Made by a program: the position numbers and the translations under genes
In this document: one piece after another, positions 32,970 to 42,286 of the stretch
Layout of the letters: every line of letters begins with the position of its first letter
Position numbering within the stretch: position 1 is the stretch's first letter
Virus record (IMG/VR): IMGVR_UViG_3300043827_000628
Location: 27,350 to 91,349 of that record
Strand: one strand, 5' to 3'
From: a virus
DNA: 64,000 nucleotides
The notes under the pieces: model-generated
Seen by the model: only the letters and a program-made list of their open reading frames with translations
Database searches by the model: none
What the model was told of the DNA's origin: nothing

Positions 32970-34627
32970 TCAAATAAACTCCCATCTTCAGAGATCATTT
33001 GAATTGCATATCTTCCTGATGGAAAATTTTCAAATGGTATAAGACCGCTTAATGTATCATGGCTCATGAGAAGGAAATCTGTTGAAAAACTATTGTTATT
33101 CTGTTGATATATGTTATCGGCATATCTAAATTTTACAGATACATAGTTGTAATCTCCAGTTCCATCATTTAAAATTACTTTTTTGAAACTTTTGCCAGAA
33201 ATTATTATGTTTGTTCCTCTTGTTCCAAAAGGAGGGAAAACCCCTGTTGGTAAAGGACTTTCAAAAAATTTATCATTAGTTTCTACATTGATATCTATAG
33301 GTCCTAAAAATCCTATTTTTCCATTTATATAAGACTCTGTATATGGAACTTTTAATCTAGAAGCATTTTTATTTAAAATTTCGTATTCTGCAATAGGAAT
33401 TCTTTCAACAAATGTTTCAGCATTTCCGCTATAAAGATATATTTTTTTATAAAATCCAGATTTTCCAACGTAGCTAAATGTATTATAATCAATTTGATTA
33501 TTGATAATCGTACAATAATTTAATTTTAAATTATAATTTCCTGTAGCAAATGGTATGTTTAAATTAAATCTATCTTTACTTAAATTTGATACATTAGTTT
33601 TATATGCATTACCTTGTCCAGAATACTCTACGCTTGTTATAAGAAATGGAGGATAATTTTTATTTGTAGATAAATTGATACCGGTTATATAAATTCCAGT
33701 TCCTATGTTAATACCTGTACTATTGTAAATTCCATTATCAAAATTAATTCCTGTATTTTGTAATACTAAAAAATTTACATATCCAGTTTCATTAATATTT
33801 TTATCAAAATTAATATAAAAATTGTTTACGTTTTTGCCAGATATATATGAATCATAATTTAGTCCAGTCATTTCTTGAGTATAAAAAACGGAATAATTTG
33901 TATCAGGTAAACTTATGGGTAAATTAACTAAATACGATTGAAAACCTGTAGGTATAGTATAAGAAAAGGTTTGAAATCCAGTTACTCTTAAAGATGGAAA
34001 AGTGAATATATGATTTTCATAATATTTAGAATTTATCAGAGAAATTTGCACATTGATATTTTTACCGCTTGCATTATCATAATCAAATATTTTTTTAACA
34101 CCATAGAAGCCAGTAGAATTATTTAAATTAATATTTTGAGCGTAAATAAATGTTGAATTTTTTAATTCACTTGCGTTAGTAATATTAAATTGACCATTAG
34201 AACCCGTAAATATATATTCTATATCATCAAAAATAGGCTGTGCATATAAATATGCCCCAGTTGCTGTATTTATAGCTTTGCCTATTATGTTAATCCATTC
34301 TCCAGAAGCAGAATTATTTGGAGTAAAATTTTCAATAAAAGGTATTGGATAAAAAGTTATAGGATTACCAGTTACTGTAAATTCCGTAGAACTAGCTACG
34401 ATATTTCCAGATTCTGGATCGTTAGGAATAACTATATTTAAGGTATTAATATCAATTAAATTAAAATTACAATTCATTCCTGCTAAAGTAATAGAATCAA
34501 TATAATCTAAATCATTTCCAAAAATTTGTATATTTTCATTTATATTACCAGTCGGACTTGAAACTCCGTTGATAAAAGGATTAGGAGGTATAAACTGAAA
34601 TATTCCTGTAGAAGTTACTAGTCCCAT
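32966..34627 (-). CDS. TIG-domain virion protein
   Basis: A 553-residue beta-rich protein. TIG domains are visible near the N-terminus (NENIQIFGNDLDYIDSITLA, then SGEWINIIGKA) and the C-terminus (GTRGTNIIISGKSFKKVILN). Between them are repeats like SYISGKNVNNFYINFDKNI and LSKDRFNLNIPFATGNYNLK, which resemble the H-lectin-like modules of the giant adhesin. It overlaps that adhesin by 4 nt (ATGA-type) and follows the tail-tube-like gene by 1 nt, so all are co-translated. It is probably a shaft or baseplate-surface component that carries the adhesin. Confidence 0.65.
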   Translation of the reverse strand: MGLVTSTGIFQFIPPNPFINGVSSPTGNINENIQIFGNDLDYIDSITLAGMNCNFNLIDINTLNIVIPNDPESGNIVASSTEFTVTGNPITFYPIPFIENFTPNNSASGEWINIIGKAINTATGAYLYAQPIFDDIEYIFTGSNGQFNITNASELKNSTFIYAQNINLNNSTGFYGVKKIFDYDNASGKNINVQISLINSKYYENHIFTFPSLRVTGFQTFSYTIPTGFQSYLVNLPISLPDTNYSVFYTQEMTGLNYDSYISGKNVNNFYINFDKNINETGYVNFLVLQNTGINFDNGIYNSTGINIGTGIYITGINLSTNKNYPPFLITSVEYSGQGNAYKTNVSNLSKDRFNLNIPFATGNYNLKLNYCTIINNQIDYNTFSYVGKSGFYKKIYLYSGNAETFVERIPIAEYEILNKNASRLKVPYTESYINGKIGFLGPIDINVETNDKFFESPLPTGVFPPFGTRGTNIIISGKSFKKVILNDGTGDYNYVSVKFRYADNIYQQNNNSFSTDFLLMSHDTLSGLIPFENFPSGRYAIQMISEDGSLFE

Positions 34628-34628
34628 A

Positions 34629-35597
34629 TTATGCTAATGTTAATAGTTTAATCTTATTTTCTAGTTTTTTTAATCTAGGTATTTTTACTTTTAATCCAGT
34701 CGTACCTATAATTTGAAAATTTGTTGCTTCTGCATCTTCAAAAAAGATTCCAGCAACACCTTGAAAATTTTCTCCTTTGATAAAAACTTCGTCATTATAT
34801 CTACCGGATATAGGAAAAAAATCTTCAATTACTGCTTCTTCTAATTGATTAAATTGACGTATTGTTATTTCAGTAGTTAAATTTTCTTCTACTCTTGCGC
34901 CAAAACTTTTCTTTATTAGAAATCCAGTGCAACTATAAGTTTCTGTTATGGTTGGAGAACTTAATGGTTTTAAACCAAAAGCAATAGCTACTCTTTCTCC
35001 AGACACTTTTACAAGTGGATTTAAATTATCGCAATTTATAGTTGCAATTGTCTCTCTTATACCAAACACTCCACGTTCTTCTTGAATTTTATCTATATGA
35101 ACTTCTGGACGAATATCTGTGCTATAAATAATATTTGCATTTAAGTAAGATCCTGTTATATATTCATTATTAAAGTTGAAAATACTAATATTATTTAAAT
35201 GAACAAAATTTCTTGCATCATTATTTGTGTCATAAACTGGAACAAAATTTCCAGTTGGAGATCTAAAAAATATTATATCTGCAGCGCATAAAACAGGATT
35301 GTGAGGATTAAATCTTACATTTAAATTTCTTAAATAACCAGTTTGCTTGATACCTCCAAAATCAAACATTAAGCCGTTATCTTCATGAATGTATTTTTTA
35401 AGAGGATCTTGCCCACTATAATAGTAACTAAAACTAAGATTTCCTTGAATTAAGTTATCTGGGCTAATTGTATCTGCGTGTCTTTGATCAACTTCGATAT
35501 AAGGAGTTACTTGAGCTTCATAAGATAATTGAGCTTCTGTAGCCGTTATAGGCACATCATTTATTTTGATTAAAAGATTTTTTGCAGAATAGAACAT
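34629..35597 (-). CDS. tail-tube-like protein with C-terminal TIG domain
   Basis: A 322-residue protein. The N-terminal two-thirds (KNLLIKINDVPITATEAQLS, then GNLSFSYYYSGQDPL, then GYLRNLNVRFNPHNPVLCAA) has the strand pattern of phage tail-tube and tube-terminator folds. About residues 245-322 add a TIG domain (FPISGRYNDEVFIKGENFQG, then VAGIFFEDAEATNF). A tube-fold domain carrying an Ig-like appendage is typical of siphovirus tail decoration. One nt separates it from each neighbour. Function is inferred from fold pattern and position. Confidence 0.6.
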   Translation of the reverse strand: MFYSAKNLLIKINDVPITATEAQLSYEAQVTPYIEVDQRHADTISPDNLIQGNLSFSYYYSGQDPLKKYIHEDNGLMFDFGGIKQTGYLRNLNVRFNPHNPVLCAADIIFFRSPTGNFVPVYDTNNDARNFVHLNNISIFNFNNEYITGSYLNANIIYSTDIRPEVHIDKIQEERGVFGIRETIATINCDNLNPLVKVSGERVAIAFGLKPLSSPTITETYSCTGFLIKKSFGARVEENLTTEITIRQFNQLEEAVIEDFFPISGRYNDEVFIKGENFQGVAGIFFEDAEATNFQIIGTTGLKVKIPRLKKLENKIKLLTLA

Positions 35598-35598
35598 T

Positions 35599-36387
35599 TT
35601 AGTAGTGCTGAGTTATAGTCTTAGTTGTCCTTACGATATCATCAAGATTTGATTCAATCGTAGAATTGTTAATATAAGCGTCTGGCATTTCAATGCTAAA
35701 TGTGTTTGAGTCTAAAATACCAGAGATATTTATACGTAATGGTATGTTTTCACCAGTATAAACTAGTTTTGTAAATAAATTTTCTGTCATATTTACTGTT
35801 TCTTGTGCTCGTATTGGTTTTACTTCTATTGGATCTTCATTTCCTAAAGTATAAATAGGATTTAAATTAACAGCAAATGTGTAAGTTAGATTATATGTAT
35901 CTCCATTTAAAGCTTTACCTGAGATAACAGCGCTTTTAGAACTATGAGCTATACTATCAGCTGAAGCAGTATTAGGGTTTGTTTTTGTATTTAGATTACC
36001 ACTTATTTTATTATAAGTAACATAAGTCGTTTGAGCAACGATAACATTATTAGGTTCAACTTTTAAATTATAATTATTTAAATAACAATTATATCCTGTA
36101 ATCCCAGCTAAAGCTATAGTTACTCCATTATAAGAAGAGGGAGCAGAAATTAAATTTTTTATTTCTTTGACTATATTAAACCCAGGGTCACCTGTTGGAT
36201 TTATAAGATAAGAGAATTGAAATGTACCATTTTTTGGTCCAGTTGTGACTTGTCTTTTAAAAGGTTTTCTTTTCCCTAAAGTGTAAACTGGGCCTAAAGT
36301 TATATCAGTATTTAGACTTGCTGTTGTAGCTAAAACTCCAGTATTGTTAATGCTAATTTCACATTGATCGTAATATATTCTTGACAT
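35599..36387 (-). CDS. tail-tube-like protein (paralogue)
   Basis: A 262-residue protein with the pattern of tail-tube-fold proteins: CEISINNTGVLATTASLNTD, then GPKNGTFQFSYLINPTGDPG, then YNCYLNNYNLKVEPNNVIVA, then QETVNMTENLFTKLVYTGEN. It is similar in size and strand order to its two neighbours on the same strand. A GTGTAA motif and AAGG-type ribosome site (GGTAAAAGG) precede it. It probably adds to the tail tip or distal tube; no specific homologue is recognised. Confidence 0.55.
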   Translation of the reverse strand: MSRIYYDQCEISINNTGVLATTASLNTDITLGPVYTLGKRKPFKRQVTTGPKNGTFQFSYLINPTGDPGFNIVKEIKNLISAPSSYNGVTIALAGITGYNCYLNNYNLKVEPNNVIVAQTTYVTYNKISGNLNTKTNPNTASADSIAHSSKSAVISGKALNGDTYNLTYTFAVNLNPIYTLGNEDPIEVKPIRAQETVNMTENLFTKLVYTGENIPLRINISGILDSNTFSIEMPDAYINNSTIESNLDDIVRTTKTITQHY

Positions 36388-36414
36388 AACCTTTTACCTT
36401 ATTCCTTTCATAAA

Positions 36415-36420
36415 TTACAC
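36415..36420 (-). promoter_or_regulatory. GTGTAA promoter-like motif
   Basis: Minus-strand GTGTAATTTATGAAAGG, with the ribosome-site-like GGTAAAAGG before the ATG 27 nt downstream. It is closely similar to the motif upstream of the next gene on this strand. Confidence 0.5.
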
Positions 36421-36422
36421 TA

Positions 36423-37229
36423 TCATCTTGATATAACACTTTCGTAAGTTAATTGAACCAAAGCGCTTCCATCGGTGTCAGCATTATAATCTTCTTTTAT
36501 AAGATTAGCGTCTTTGATATTAAAGCTATTAACTACAGTTGAAGTGTTGTGCTTGTTTAAATTGATATTAAAATCAAAAATATGCTCATTTTTTGGGTAA
36601 TCAAATAAATTCTTCATTTTATAATCATGTAAAGATATACCAAAGGTTGTGGTTATAATCAATGGATGTTGTAGTTTAACATCTACTGGTTTAACTTTAC
36701 TTACGTCATATATAGGGAGTCTATTTGATTTAATATTAATGCTAATATTATTAATTTTTTCTGAATCTAGTTCGTTAAAATTCACTTCTATATCACCAGG
36801 ATTTACAATATTTAGATCATATTCCTTCATAACAAATGGAGTATTTGAAGCTATGCCGCTACCAAACTCATTGTAAATATTCCATTTTGTGGCTATAGTA
36901 GGGATTGTGCCAATTGCACATGAAAATGTATATTCTGCTAAATACCCACTATTCATTACAAATATATTATTATCATATTGTATTTTAATATTTGCCCCAA
37001 GATCACCAGTATATTTTATAAAAGGATCCGTATTAATAAATAAAGTATCTAAATTTAAAGCCCCAATATATAATCCTATAGGAGCAGTTGTTAAGGATGT
37101 GGTATTTGACCCTAAATATTTGACATTTTGAATAGGAGCATCGTAACTAGCCACTATAGATTGAGCCCCTGTTATAGGGTTATCATCTATAAAAATATGA
37201 TTAAATTCTCTGGTGTATCTAGATAACAT
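36423..37229 (-). CDS. tail-tube-like protein (paralogue)
   Basis: A 268-residue protein starting at MLSRYTREFNHIFID. The ATG at 37229 is preferred to one six codons earlier because AAAGGTAAAAGGA, a ribosome-site-like stretch, directly precedes it and would otherwise be coding. Beta-rich throughout (VKYLGSNTTSLTTAPIGLYI, then GYLAEYTFSCAIGTIP, then EHIFDFNINLNKHNTS, then GSALVQLTYESVISR), with the strand order of tail-tube-fold proteins. It is the first gene of the minus-strand adhesin block, under the divergent promoter. Confidence 0.55.
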   Translation of the reverse strand: MLSRYTREFNHIFIDDNPITGAQSIVASYDAPIQNVKYLGSNTTSLTTAPIGLYIGALNLDTLFINTDPFIKYTGDLGANIKIQYDNNIFVMNSGYLAEYTFSCAIGTIPTIATKWNIYNEFGSGIASNTPFVMKEYDLNIVNPGDIEVNFNELDSEKINNISINIKSNRLPIYDVSKVKPVDVKLQHPLIITTTFGISLHDYKMKNLFDYPKNEHIFDFNINLNKHNTSTVVNSFNIKDANLIKEDYNADTDGSALVQLTYESVISR

Positions 37230-37250
37230 TCCTTTTACCTTTATCATAAA

Positions 37251-37270
37251 TTACACCCCATTAGGTGTAA
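37251..37270. promoter_or_regulatory. bidirectional GTGTAA promoter, inverted pair
   Basis: TTACACC (37251-37257) and GGTGTAA (37264-37270) form an inverted repeat around CCATTA. The minus-strand copy faces the tail-tube-like gene, the plus-strand copy faces the M-like gene. Each is followed within 30 nt by an AAGG-type ribosome site and a start codon. The symmetry strongly suggests one element driving both blocks. Confidence 0.65.
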
Positions 37271-37293
37271 ATATATAAAAGGAATAAGGTTAT

Positions 37294-37848
37294 ATGGCGT
37301 CTATAAATGATAATATAGAGAATTGGAATAACTTATCTATAGGGTATTCTTTTAGAAAAAATGATATAGTTAAATACCATGGTTTTTTTTGGTATTGTTT
37401 AAAAGACCATGTTAAAGTTGGTCCTAGTACAGATGAACCCGATACATCTCCTGGTGCAGAATATTGGGGTGGAATTACTCAATTGCAAAATGGAGTAAAA
37501 ATACCAATTTTCATATGGGTAGCTTCATATACATCTACAGTTCAACATAAACCATCTACAACTTCAATAAGATTTGGAAATGGTTACGAACAAAGGATAT
37601 CTAAAACAATTAATCCGGATTTGAAAGCTTTTCAATTGACTTTTGATCAAAGAACAGAACATGAGGCGAGAGCAATTATACATTTCTTAAAAGATAAAAC
37701 TGGATCAAAATCATTCGCTTATAATCCTCCTGGCATCTATTCTGAAACAACTTATAGAACAAAATTTGTATGTAGAGAATGGGAAACAAATTTCACTTTT
37801 AAAGAAAATTATTCAATTAGAGCAAAACTAGAAGAGGTTTCTGGATAA
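37294..37848 (+). CDS. minor tail protein M-like with CBM5/12-like N-terminus
   Basis: A 184-residue tail-tip protein. Residues about 8-65 look like a CBM5/12-type carbohydrate module (ENWNNLSIGYSFRKNDIVKY, then GFFWYCLKDHV, then PGAEYWGG). Residues about 70-184 match lambda gpM and the phage minor-tail-protein family: SIRFGNGYEQRISKTINPDL, then FDQRTEHEARAIIHFLKD, then SFAYNPPG, then FVCREWETNF. An AAGGAATAAGG ribosome site precedes the ATG. It is first in the plus-strand M-L-K-I-J run, at the distal end of the tail. Confidence 0.8.
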   Translation: MASINDNIENWNNLSIGYSFRKNDIVKYHGFFWYCLKDHVKVGPSTDEPDTSPGAEYWGGITQLQNGVKIPIFIWVASYTSTVQHKPSTTSIRFGNGYEQRISKTINPDLKAFQLTFDQRTEHEARAIIHFLKDKTGSKSFAYNPPGIYSETTYRTKFVCREWETNFTFKENYSIRAKLEEVSG

Positions 37849-37857
37849 TAATATATT

Positions 37858-40230
37858 ATGTCATATACAGCGAATGTAATTTCTCCTCCACCAAGTGTAG
37901 AGCAACTTGCAGCAACAAGTATTCAGCCAAGCGAATATTTTTTACGAACTCTTGAAGCTCAAAAGTCAATTAATACTCATATTCATGAAATTGAACCTTC
38001 AACACCAATTTTTCTTTATGAGATAAACTTAAATCAAATTCGACCAGAGTCTATAAATTATCCGACTACAGAAGGTCCAATTAAAAATGGTATTTTACGT
38101 ATTCATAATGATTTTAATTTATTCAACATAAATCGAGGAATTATTAAGTGGAAAGGAGAATATTATTTTCCATTTCCAATTTATGGAGAACAATTTGACA
38201 TAACTTCTAATGGTACAATACCTACTCCAAAAGTAAAATTTTCTAGTCAATTTTTAGATGACGAATTTAATTCATTTTACAAATATATTCGCATGCAAAT
38301 GAATGAATTAAAGGATATTGTTGGCTCAAAAGTTACTAGAATAAAAACTTTTGTTAGATATCTTAGCGCAGATAATTTTGAAGGAAACGTTAATCCATTT
38401 AATGAAAACGTTTTAGTTCCTTGGGCTTCTCGAGATGGAGATGTTTTGACTGTAAGATCTACAAAACGCGTTCCAACATTTTTTTCTAAATGGTTAGTTT
38501 ACTATCCAATTCCAAATTATAATAATAAATTAAAAATTTTTAGCTCTTTAAAAACATATGATAAAACTAGAACTTTAAATATTCAAAATCAAATTCAAAA
38601 TCATACCGTAGAATCTACAGACTTTATAAGTTTATATATAAATCAGTTAATTAACACTACTCTAGAAGTTCCAGAAACGTTTTCTATAGATATTTTTTCT
38701 TTTTCTGGATCAAATAATTTTACGTCTATCATACCTGATCAAGCCAAAGAATTTACACAAATAAATACATCAAATAAATTAAAATTATTTTGTCAAATAT
38801 ATAGCGATGTTTTTTCGCCAACGTCGTCATTTATAACAACTCCAGCTTTTCCTGTATCATTTACTCAATCTCCAGATAGTTTAATTTCTTTCATATCTGC
38901 AAAATCAAATACAGAAGGATTTGCTCAATCTTTTAATTACGATATAACAAATCAAACTCAAACAGGTTTTCAAGCTAATTTTTCTCAACCAATTAGTGGA
39001 AATTTAGATTTAAATTATTTAACAATTCCAACGGGTGCATACACAGGCATTAATCCTTATTCAAACGAATCAACAAATTTAATTGCTATAAAAATTGTTA
39101 ATAATTTTGGATCAGCTTCATCTGGAGAATATAATATTCAATTTCCTTTGGTATTTAATAATGTACCAAAAATACTATTTAATGCTCAATCTACTTCTGG
39201 ATTTATATTTAATCAATATTTAAAAAATATATCTAATACAGGATGCACTTTTGTAGCAACAAATACAGGAATAAGCAATTTTAGCTTAGGTCTACAAAGT
39301 GGATTTTTACTAGCTACAGACTATTTCGTAGAAGACTCTACTCCAACAGGTGCGCCTCAAATATTCTCTGCGGCAGCAAATTTAGCTCTTAGTTCTTTAG
39401 ATAACATTAACGATAATACACTCGGTTCTCAAGAGATAGAGCTCGCCCCAGATATTTATTATATAGATAGAAAAGTGCAAGAAGATTCTGTAAATGTAGT
39501 TTATGAACTTGCATCTTTACTTGATATAGAAGGAGTAAAATTACCTTCTAGGATTTTATTATCAAAAAATTGTCCATTTACATATAGAGGCGAAGGTTGT
39601 CTTTATGAAAGAGGTGATAGATTAACTTCTGTTCATTCTGGGGTGTATGGAAGCATAGAAGGAATAGCGAAATATGAGAGTGGAGAAGCAAATACAAATA
39701 ATATCAATTTAAGCGATGAGCAAATATGTATCGGTTTAAAATCTGCCCCTCCAGTAGCAGATTCAAGTGATGCTACGTTTACAAATGAAATAAGTAGTAG
39801 TAATTGGATAGACAAAGGAGCTTGGGTAGATGGAACAAGTTATAATTCTGGAAACTTTATATACATTGAAAAAAATGAAATAAAATATTATTTTGTTTGT
39901 CAAAAAAATCATATTGGGGATTCCATTAGCTCTCCACCTAATCTTAATTATTGGAAATCAGATACATGCTCGAAAACTTTAAAAGGTTGTAAATTGCGTT
40001 GGAAAAATAATCCAAATTTCCCAACAATTAGAATAAGTGGATCATATATCTACTCAGGCTATTCAGAAGTTCATCAAAGAAATATGAGTATTTCTGATGT
40101 TCTTTTTGCTGACACGATTGCTGCCCCAAAAGATTATTATGATAATCAATTAATAGGCATATTACCATTTGGAGGATTTCCATCTGTAGAAGGTAAATAT
40201 AGATCTCAACAAGGACCCGAAGGCGGCTAA
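37858..40230 (+). CDS. minor tail protein L-like, enlarged
   Basis: A 790-residue tail-tip protein; lambda gpL is only about 230. The gpL core is split: an N-terminal part (about 50-170, SPIFLYEINLN-like, then FEGNVNPF) and a C-terminal part with the Fe-S-type Cys set LLSKNCPFTYRGEGCLYERG and CSKTLKGCKLRW, ending LPFGGFPSVEGKYR. Lambda gpL is known to bind an iron-sulfur cluster. Between are beta modules (PLVFNNVPKILFNAQSTSG, then YLKNISNTGCTF) like the H-lectin-like units of the minus-strand adhesin, and a CBM5/12-like unit at about 655-705 (NWIDKGAWVDGTSYNSGNF). Confidence 0.75.
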   Translation: MSYTANVISPPPSVEQLAATSIQPSEYFLRTLEAQKSINTHIHEIEPSTPIFLYEINLNQIRPESINYPTTEGPIKNGILRIHNDFNLFNINRGIIKWKGEYYFPFPIYGEQFDITSNGTIPTPKVKFSSQFLDDEFNSFYKYIRMQMNELKDIVGSKVTRIKTFVRYLSADNFEGNVNPFNENVLVPWASRDGDVLTVRSTKRVPTFFSKWLVYYPIPNYNNKLKIFSSLKTYDKTRTLNIQNQIQNHTVESTDFISLYINQLINTTLEVPETFSIDIFSFSGSNNFTSIIPDQAKEFTQINTSNKLKLFCQIYSDVFSPTSSFITTPAFPVSFTQSPDSLISFISAKSNTEGFAQSFNYDITNQTQTGFQANFSQPISGNLDLNYLTIPTGAYTGINPYSNESTNLIAIKIVNNFGSASSGEYNIQFPLVFNNVPKILFNAQSTSGFIFNQYLKNISNTGCTFVATNTGISNFSLGLQSGFLLATDYFVEDSTPTGAPQIFSAAANLALSSLDNINDNTLGSQEIELAPDIYYIDRKVQEDSVNVVYELASLLDIEGVKLPSRILLSKNCPFTYRGEGCLYERGDRLTSVHSGVYGSIEGIAKYESGEANTNNINLSDEQICIGLKSAPPVADSSDATFTNEISSSNWIDKGAWVDGTSYNSGNFIYIEKNEIKYYFVCQKNHIGDSISSPPNLNYWKSDTCSKTLKGCKLRWKNNPNFPTIRISGSYIYSGYSEVHQRNMSISDVLFADTIAAPKDYYDNQLIGILPFGGFPSVEGKYRSQQGPEGG

Positions 40231-40231
40231 A

Positions 40232-40972
40232 ATGAATATTGAATTTAATCTTCAATTAAAAGAAAAAATCAAAAGAGAAGCTTTAAAAAATTCGCCCTAT
40301 GAATCTTGTGGTTTTATTTATTTAGATAAACAGACTTTAAAATTTGAAGTTTTTCCATGTAAAAATGTAGCTTCCAATAAAATGAATATGTTTTCTATCT
40401 CACCTCAACAATATATTGCATGTAGTTCTTTAGGGGAAATTACCTCCTGTTATCATTCTCATACGAATGACAATTTAGACTTTAGTGAAATAGATAAGGA
40501 AAATAGTAATAAATATAATATGCATTACATATTATATAATACAAAAAAAGATATATTCAATTTTTACAGTCCAAATTCAGAAAAAAATCCATATATTGGA
40601 AGGCCATTTATCCTAGGAATTTCAGATTGTTTTACATTAATGAAAGACTACGCGCAAAAAGAAAGAAATGTACTTTTAAATTTTCCAAAATATACAGCTT
40701 ATCCAAAAGATATAAAAGAAATTGGAGCCTTATATGAAAAACATTTTTTAGAAAATGGATTTGTTAAACTAGATAAAAATGTTAAATTAGAGAAAGACGA
40801 TGGTATTATGATGATATTTCCTGCGGTATGCGAAGACTATCCAACTCATGCAGCAGCTTATATAGGAGACAATATAATCTTACATCAGCCTTTAAATTCT
40901 TTTTCTTGTGTAAATATATATGATAATTTCTATAAAAAACATACTAGTTATGTATTAAGGTATAGAGGTTAA
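40232..40972 (+). CDS. tail-tip K-like protein: JAMM peptidase plus NlpC/P60
   Basis: A 246-residue two-domain enzyme like lambda gpK. The N-terminal JAB/MPN domain has SPYESCGFIYL (the Glu) and CYHSHTNDNLDFSEID, a complete H-x-H-x10-D zinc site. The C-terminal NlpC/P60 domain has ILGISDCFTLMKDYA (nucleophile Cys) and PTHAAAYIGDNIILHQP (His). It would cleave peptidoglycan cross-links or process tail-tip proteins during assembly and entry. It starts 1 nt after the L-like gene. All key catalytic residues are present. Confidence 0.88.
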   Translation: MNIEFNLQLKEKIKREALKNSPYESCGFIYLDKQTLKFEVFPCKNVASNKMNMFSISPQQYIACSSLGEITSCYHSHTNDNLDFSEIDKENSNKYNMHYILYNTKKDIFNFYSPNSEKNPYIGRPFILGISDCFTLMKDYAQKERNVLLNFPKYTAYPKDIKEIGALYEKHFLENGFVKLDKNVKLEKDDGIMMIFPAVCEDYPTHAAAYIGDNIILHQPLNSFSCVNIYDNFYKKHTSYVLRYRG

Positions 40973-40980
40973 AAAGGCAT

Positions 40981-42285
40981 ATGGTAAACATTAAATTACA
41001 TGGTATTCTAGGAGAAGAAATAGGTCAAGACTGGAATCTTGATGTTAATAGCGTTGCAGAAGCGTTTAGAGCTATAGAAGCAAACACTCAAAAATTAACT
41101 AAAACATTAATTAAACACGCAGAAAATAATTTAAAGTACGAAATTCTAATTAATAATAGACCTATTTGGGTTGCAAAGGCGCAAGATTTACCAGAGGCAA
41201 ATAAAGATGTAAAAAAAGAACATTTTGAAATGCTTGGTAATTCAGAATTTTGTATGAATTTCGGTCATAATCTAAAAAGTATAGATGTAGTACCTGTTTT
41301 GGAAGGCGCAGGTGGTGGTGGTGGTGGTGGGGGAAATAGTTGTTTTCCAGCTGGCACAAAAATTCTAACTCCTAATGGAGAAAAAAATATAGAAAATCTT
41401 AGCATCGGAGATGAAATTTTATCTTTTGATAAAGATAAAAATGTACAAAAAGATACAATTGAAGAAGTATTTTATCATAAAAATAATAAAATTTTAAAAA
41501 TAACTTTATGGGATGGACATGTTATTAGAGCAACTCCTAATCATTGGTTTCTAAACGAGTATAATAGATTTGCTCCAATTGAAAATTTTAAAGTTGGGGA
41601 TGTTCTTATACATAAAAGTGGAGATGTATTGCCAATAGAAAAAATTGAAGAAGATGGTTTTGAAGATGCGTATAATTTCCATGTTAAAAGTAATCATACT
41701 TATATTGCTAATAATATTTTAGTCCATAATGGAGGAGGTGGTAAAGGTGGAGGAGGTGGTAAAGGTGGAATGAGTAGCGCAAAAGGAATTTTTGCAATCT
41801 TTTTAGCGATTCTTTTAATTCCATTTGGCGGACCATTATTTGGGTTGACTTTGATGCAACTAATGCCAGCAATTTTAGGATTATTAGCTCTAGGAGTATC
41901 TATGCTTTTAATGAAACCACCACCAATGGTTAGTCCGCAAACTATCGCAAATCCTTCTGCAGATTTTGAAGCTTCTCCAGAATCTGGTGGAGAACCTTCT
42001 TACACATTTAATGGTCCAGTAAATACTGTTGGTGAAGGTGGACCAATTCCTATAGGATATGGAAGATTAATAATAGGAAGTCATCAAGTATTTAGCTCTT
42101 ATGATCAATTATACAGAATTCAGTCAAGAGAAAATAGATATGGATCTGATGGCAGACCACCAACAGATGCCGGAGCAGATAATTACCCAACAAAAAGCTT
42201 TTACTTTAATCATTATGGAAGTGCAATAGATATTCAAGATTTCCAAGGAAATTCTTTATCTCAATCTTCATTACAAGGCGCATAA
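40981..42285 (+). CDS. tail assembly protein I-like, with internal Hint domain
   Basis: A 434-residue protein. Residues 1-115 match lambda gpI's beta-grasp-like start (MVNIKLHGILGEEIGQDWNL, then AEAFRAIEANTQKL). A glycine run then leads to a 130-residue Hint domain (121-250), and after it a second glycine/lysine run, a long hydrophobic stretch (about 270-315) and a Pro/Gly-rich tail (GEGGPIPIGYGRLIIGS) typical of gpI. The Hint domain sits exactly in the flexible linker of the protein. Whether it splices, cleaves or does nothing is not visible; see the domain entry. Confidence 0.8.
   Translation: MVNIKLHGILGEEIGQDWNLDVNSVAEAFRAIEANTQKLTKTLIKHAENNLKYEILINNRPIWVAKAQDLPEANKDVKKEHFEMLGNSEFCMNFGHNLKSIDVVPVLEGAGGGGGGGGNSCFPAGTKILTPNGEKNIENLSIGDEILSFDKDKNVQKDTIEEVFYHKNNKILKITLWDGHVIRATPNHWFLNEYNRFAPIENFKVGDVLIHKSGDVLPIEKIEEDGFEDAYNFHVKSNHTYIANNILVHNGGGGKGGGGGKGGMSSAKGIFAIFLAILLIPFGGPLFGLTLMQLMPAILGLLALGVSMLLMKPPPMVSPQTIANPSADFEASPESGGEPSYTFNGPVNTVGEGGPIPIGYGRLIIGSHQVFSSYDQLYRIQSRENRYGSDGRPPTDAGADNYPTKSFYFNHYGSAIDIQDFQGNSLSQSSLQGA
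41341..41730 (+). other. Hint/bacterial intein-like domain in the I-like gene
   Basis: A 130-residue domain begins at Cys (CFPAGTKILTPNGEKNIENL) and ends ANNILVHN. Block B is RATPNHWF (T-x-x-H). There is no endonuclease insert. The penultimate His and last Asn are intact, but the +1 residue is Gly, whereas classical inteins need Cys, Ser or Thr. Family knowledge says bacterial intein-like (BIL) domains tolerate this and cleave or splice unusually. It is flanked on both sides by glycine-rich linkers. Confidence 0.8.
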
Positions 42286-42286
42286 T

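Noticed and set aside
36649-37131. Two plus-strand frames of 75-80 codons within the tail-tube-like gene
   Set aside because: They overlap a consistent minus-strand gene and lack start signals.
41341-41730. Homing endonuclease inside the Hint domains
   Set aside because: Both domains are only about 130 residues with no insert, so no endonuclease is present.
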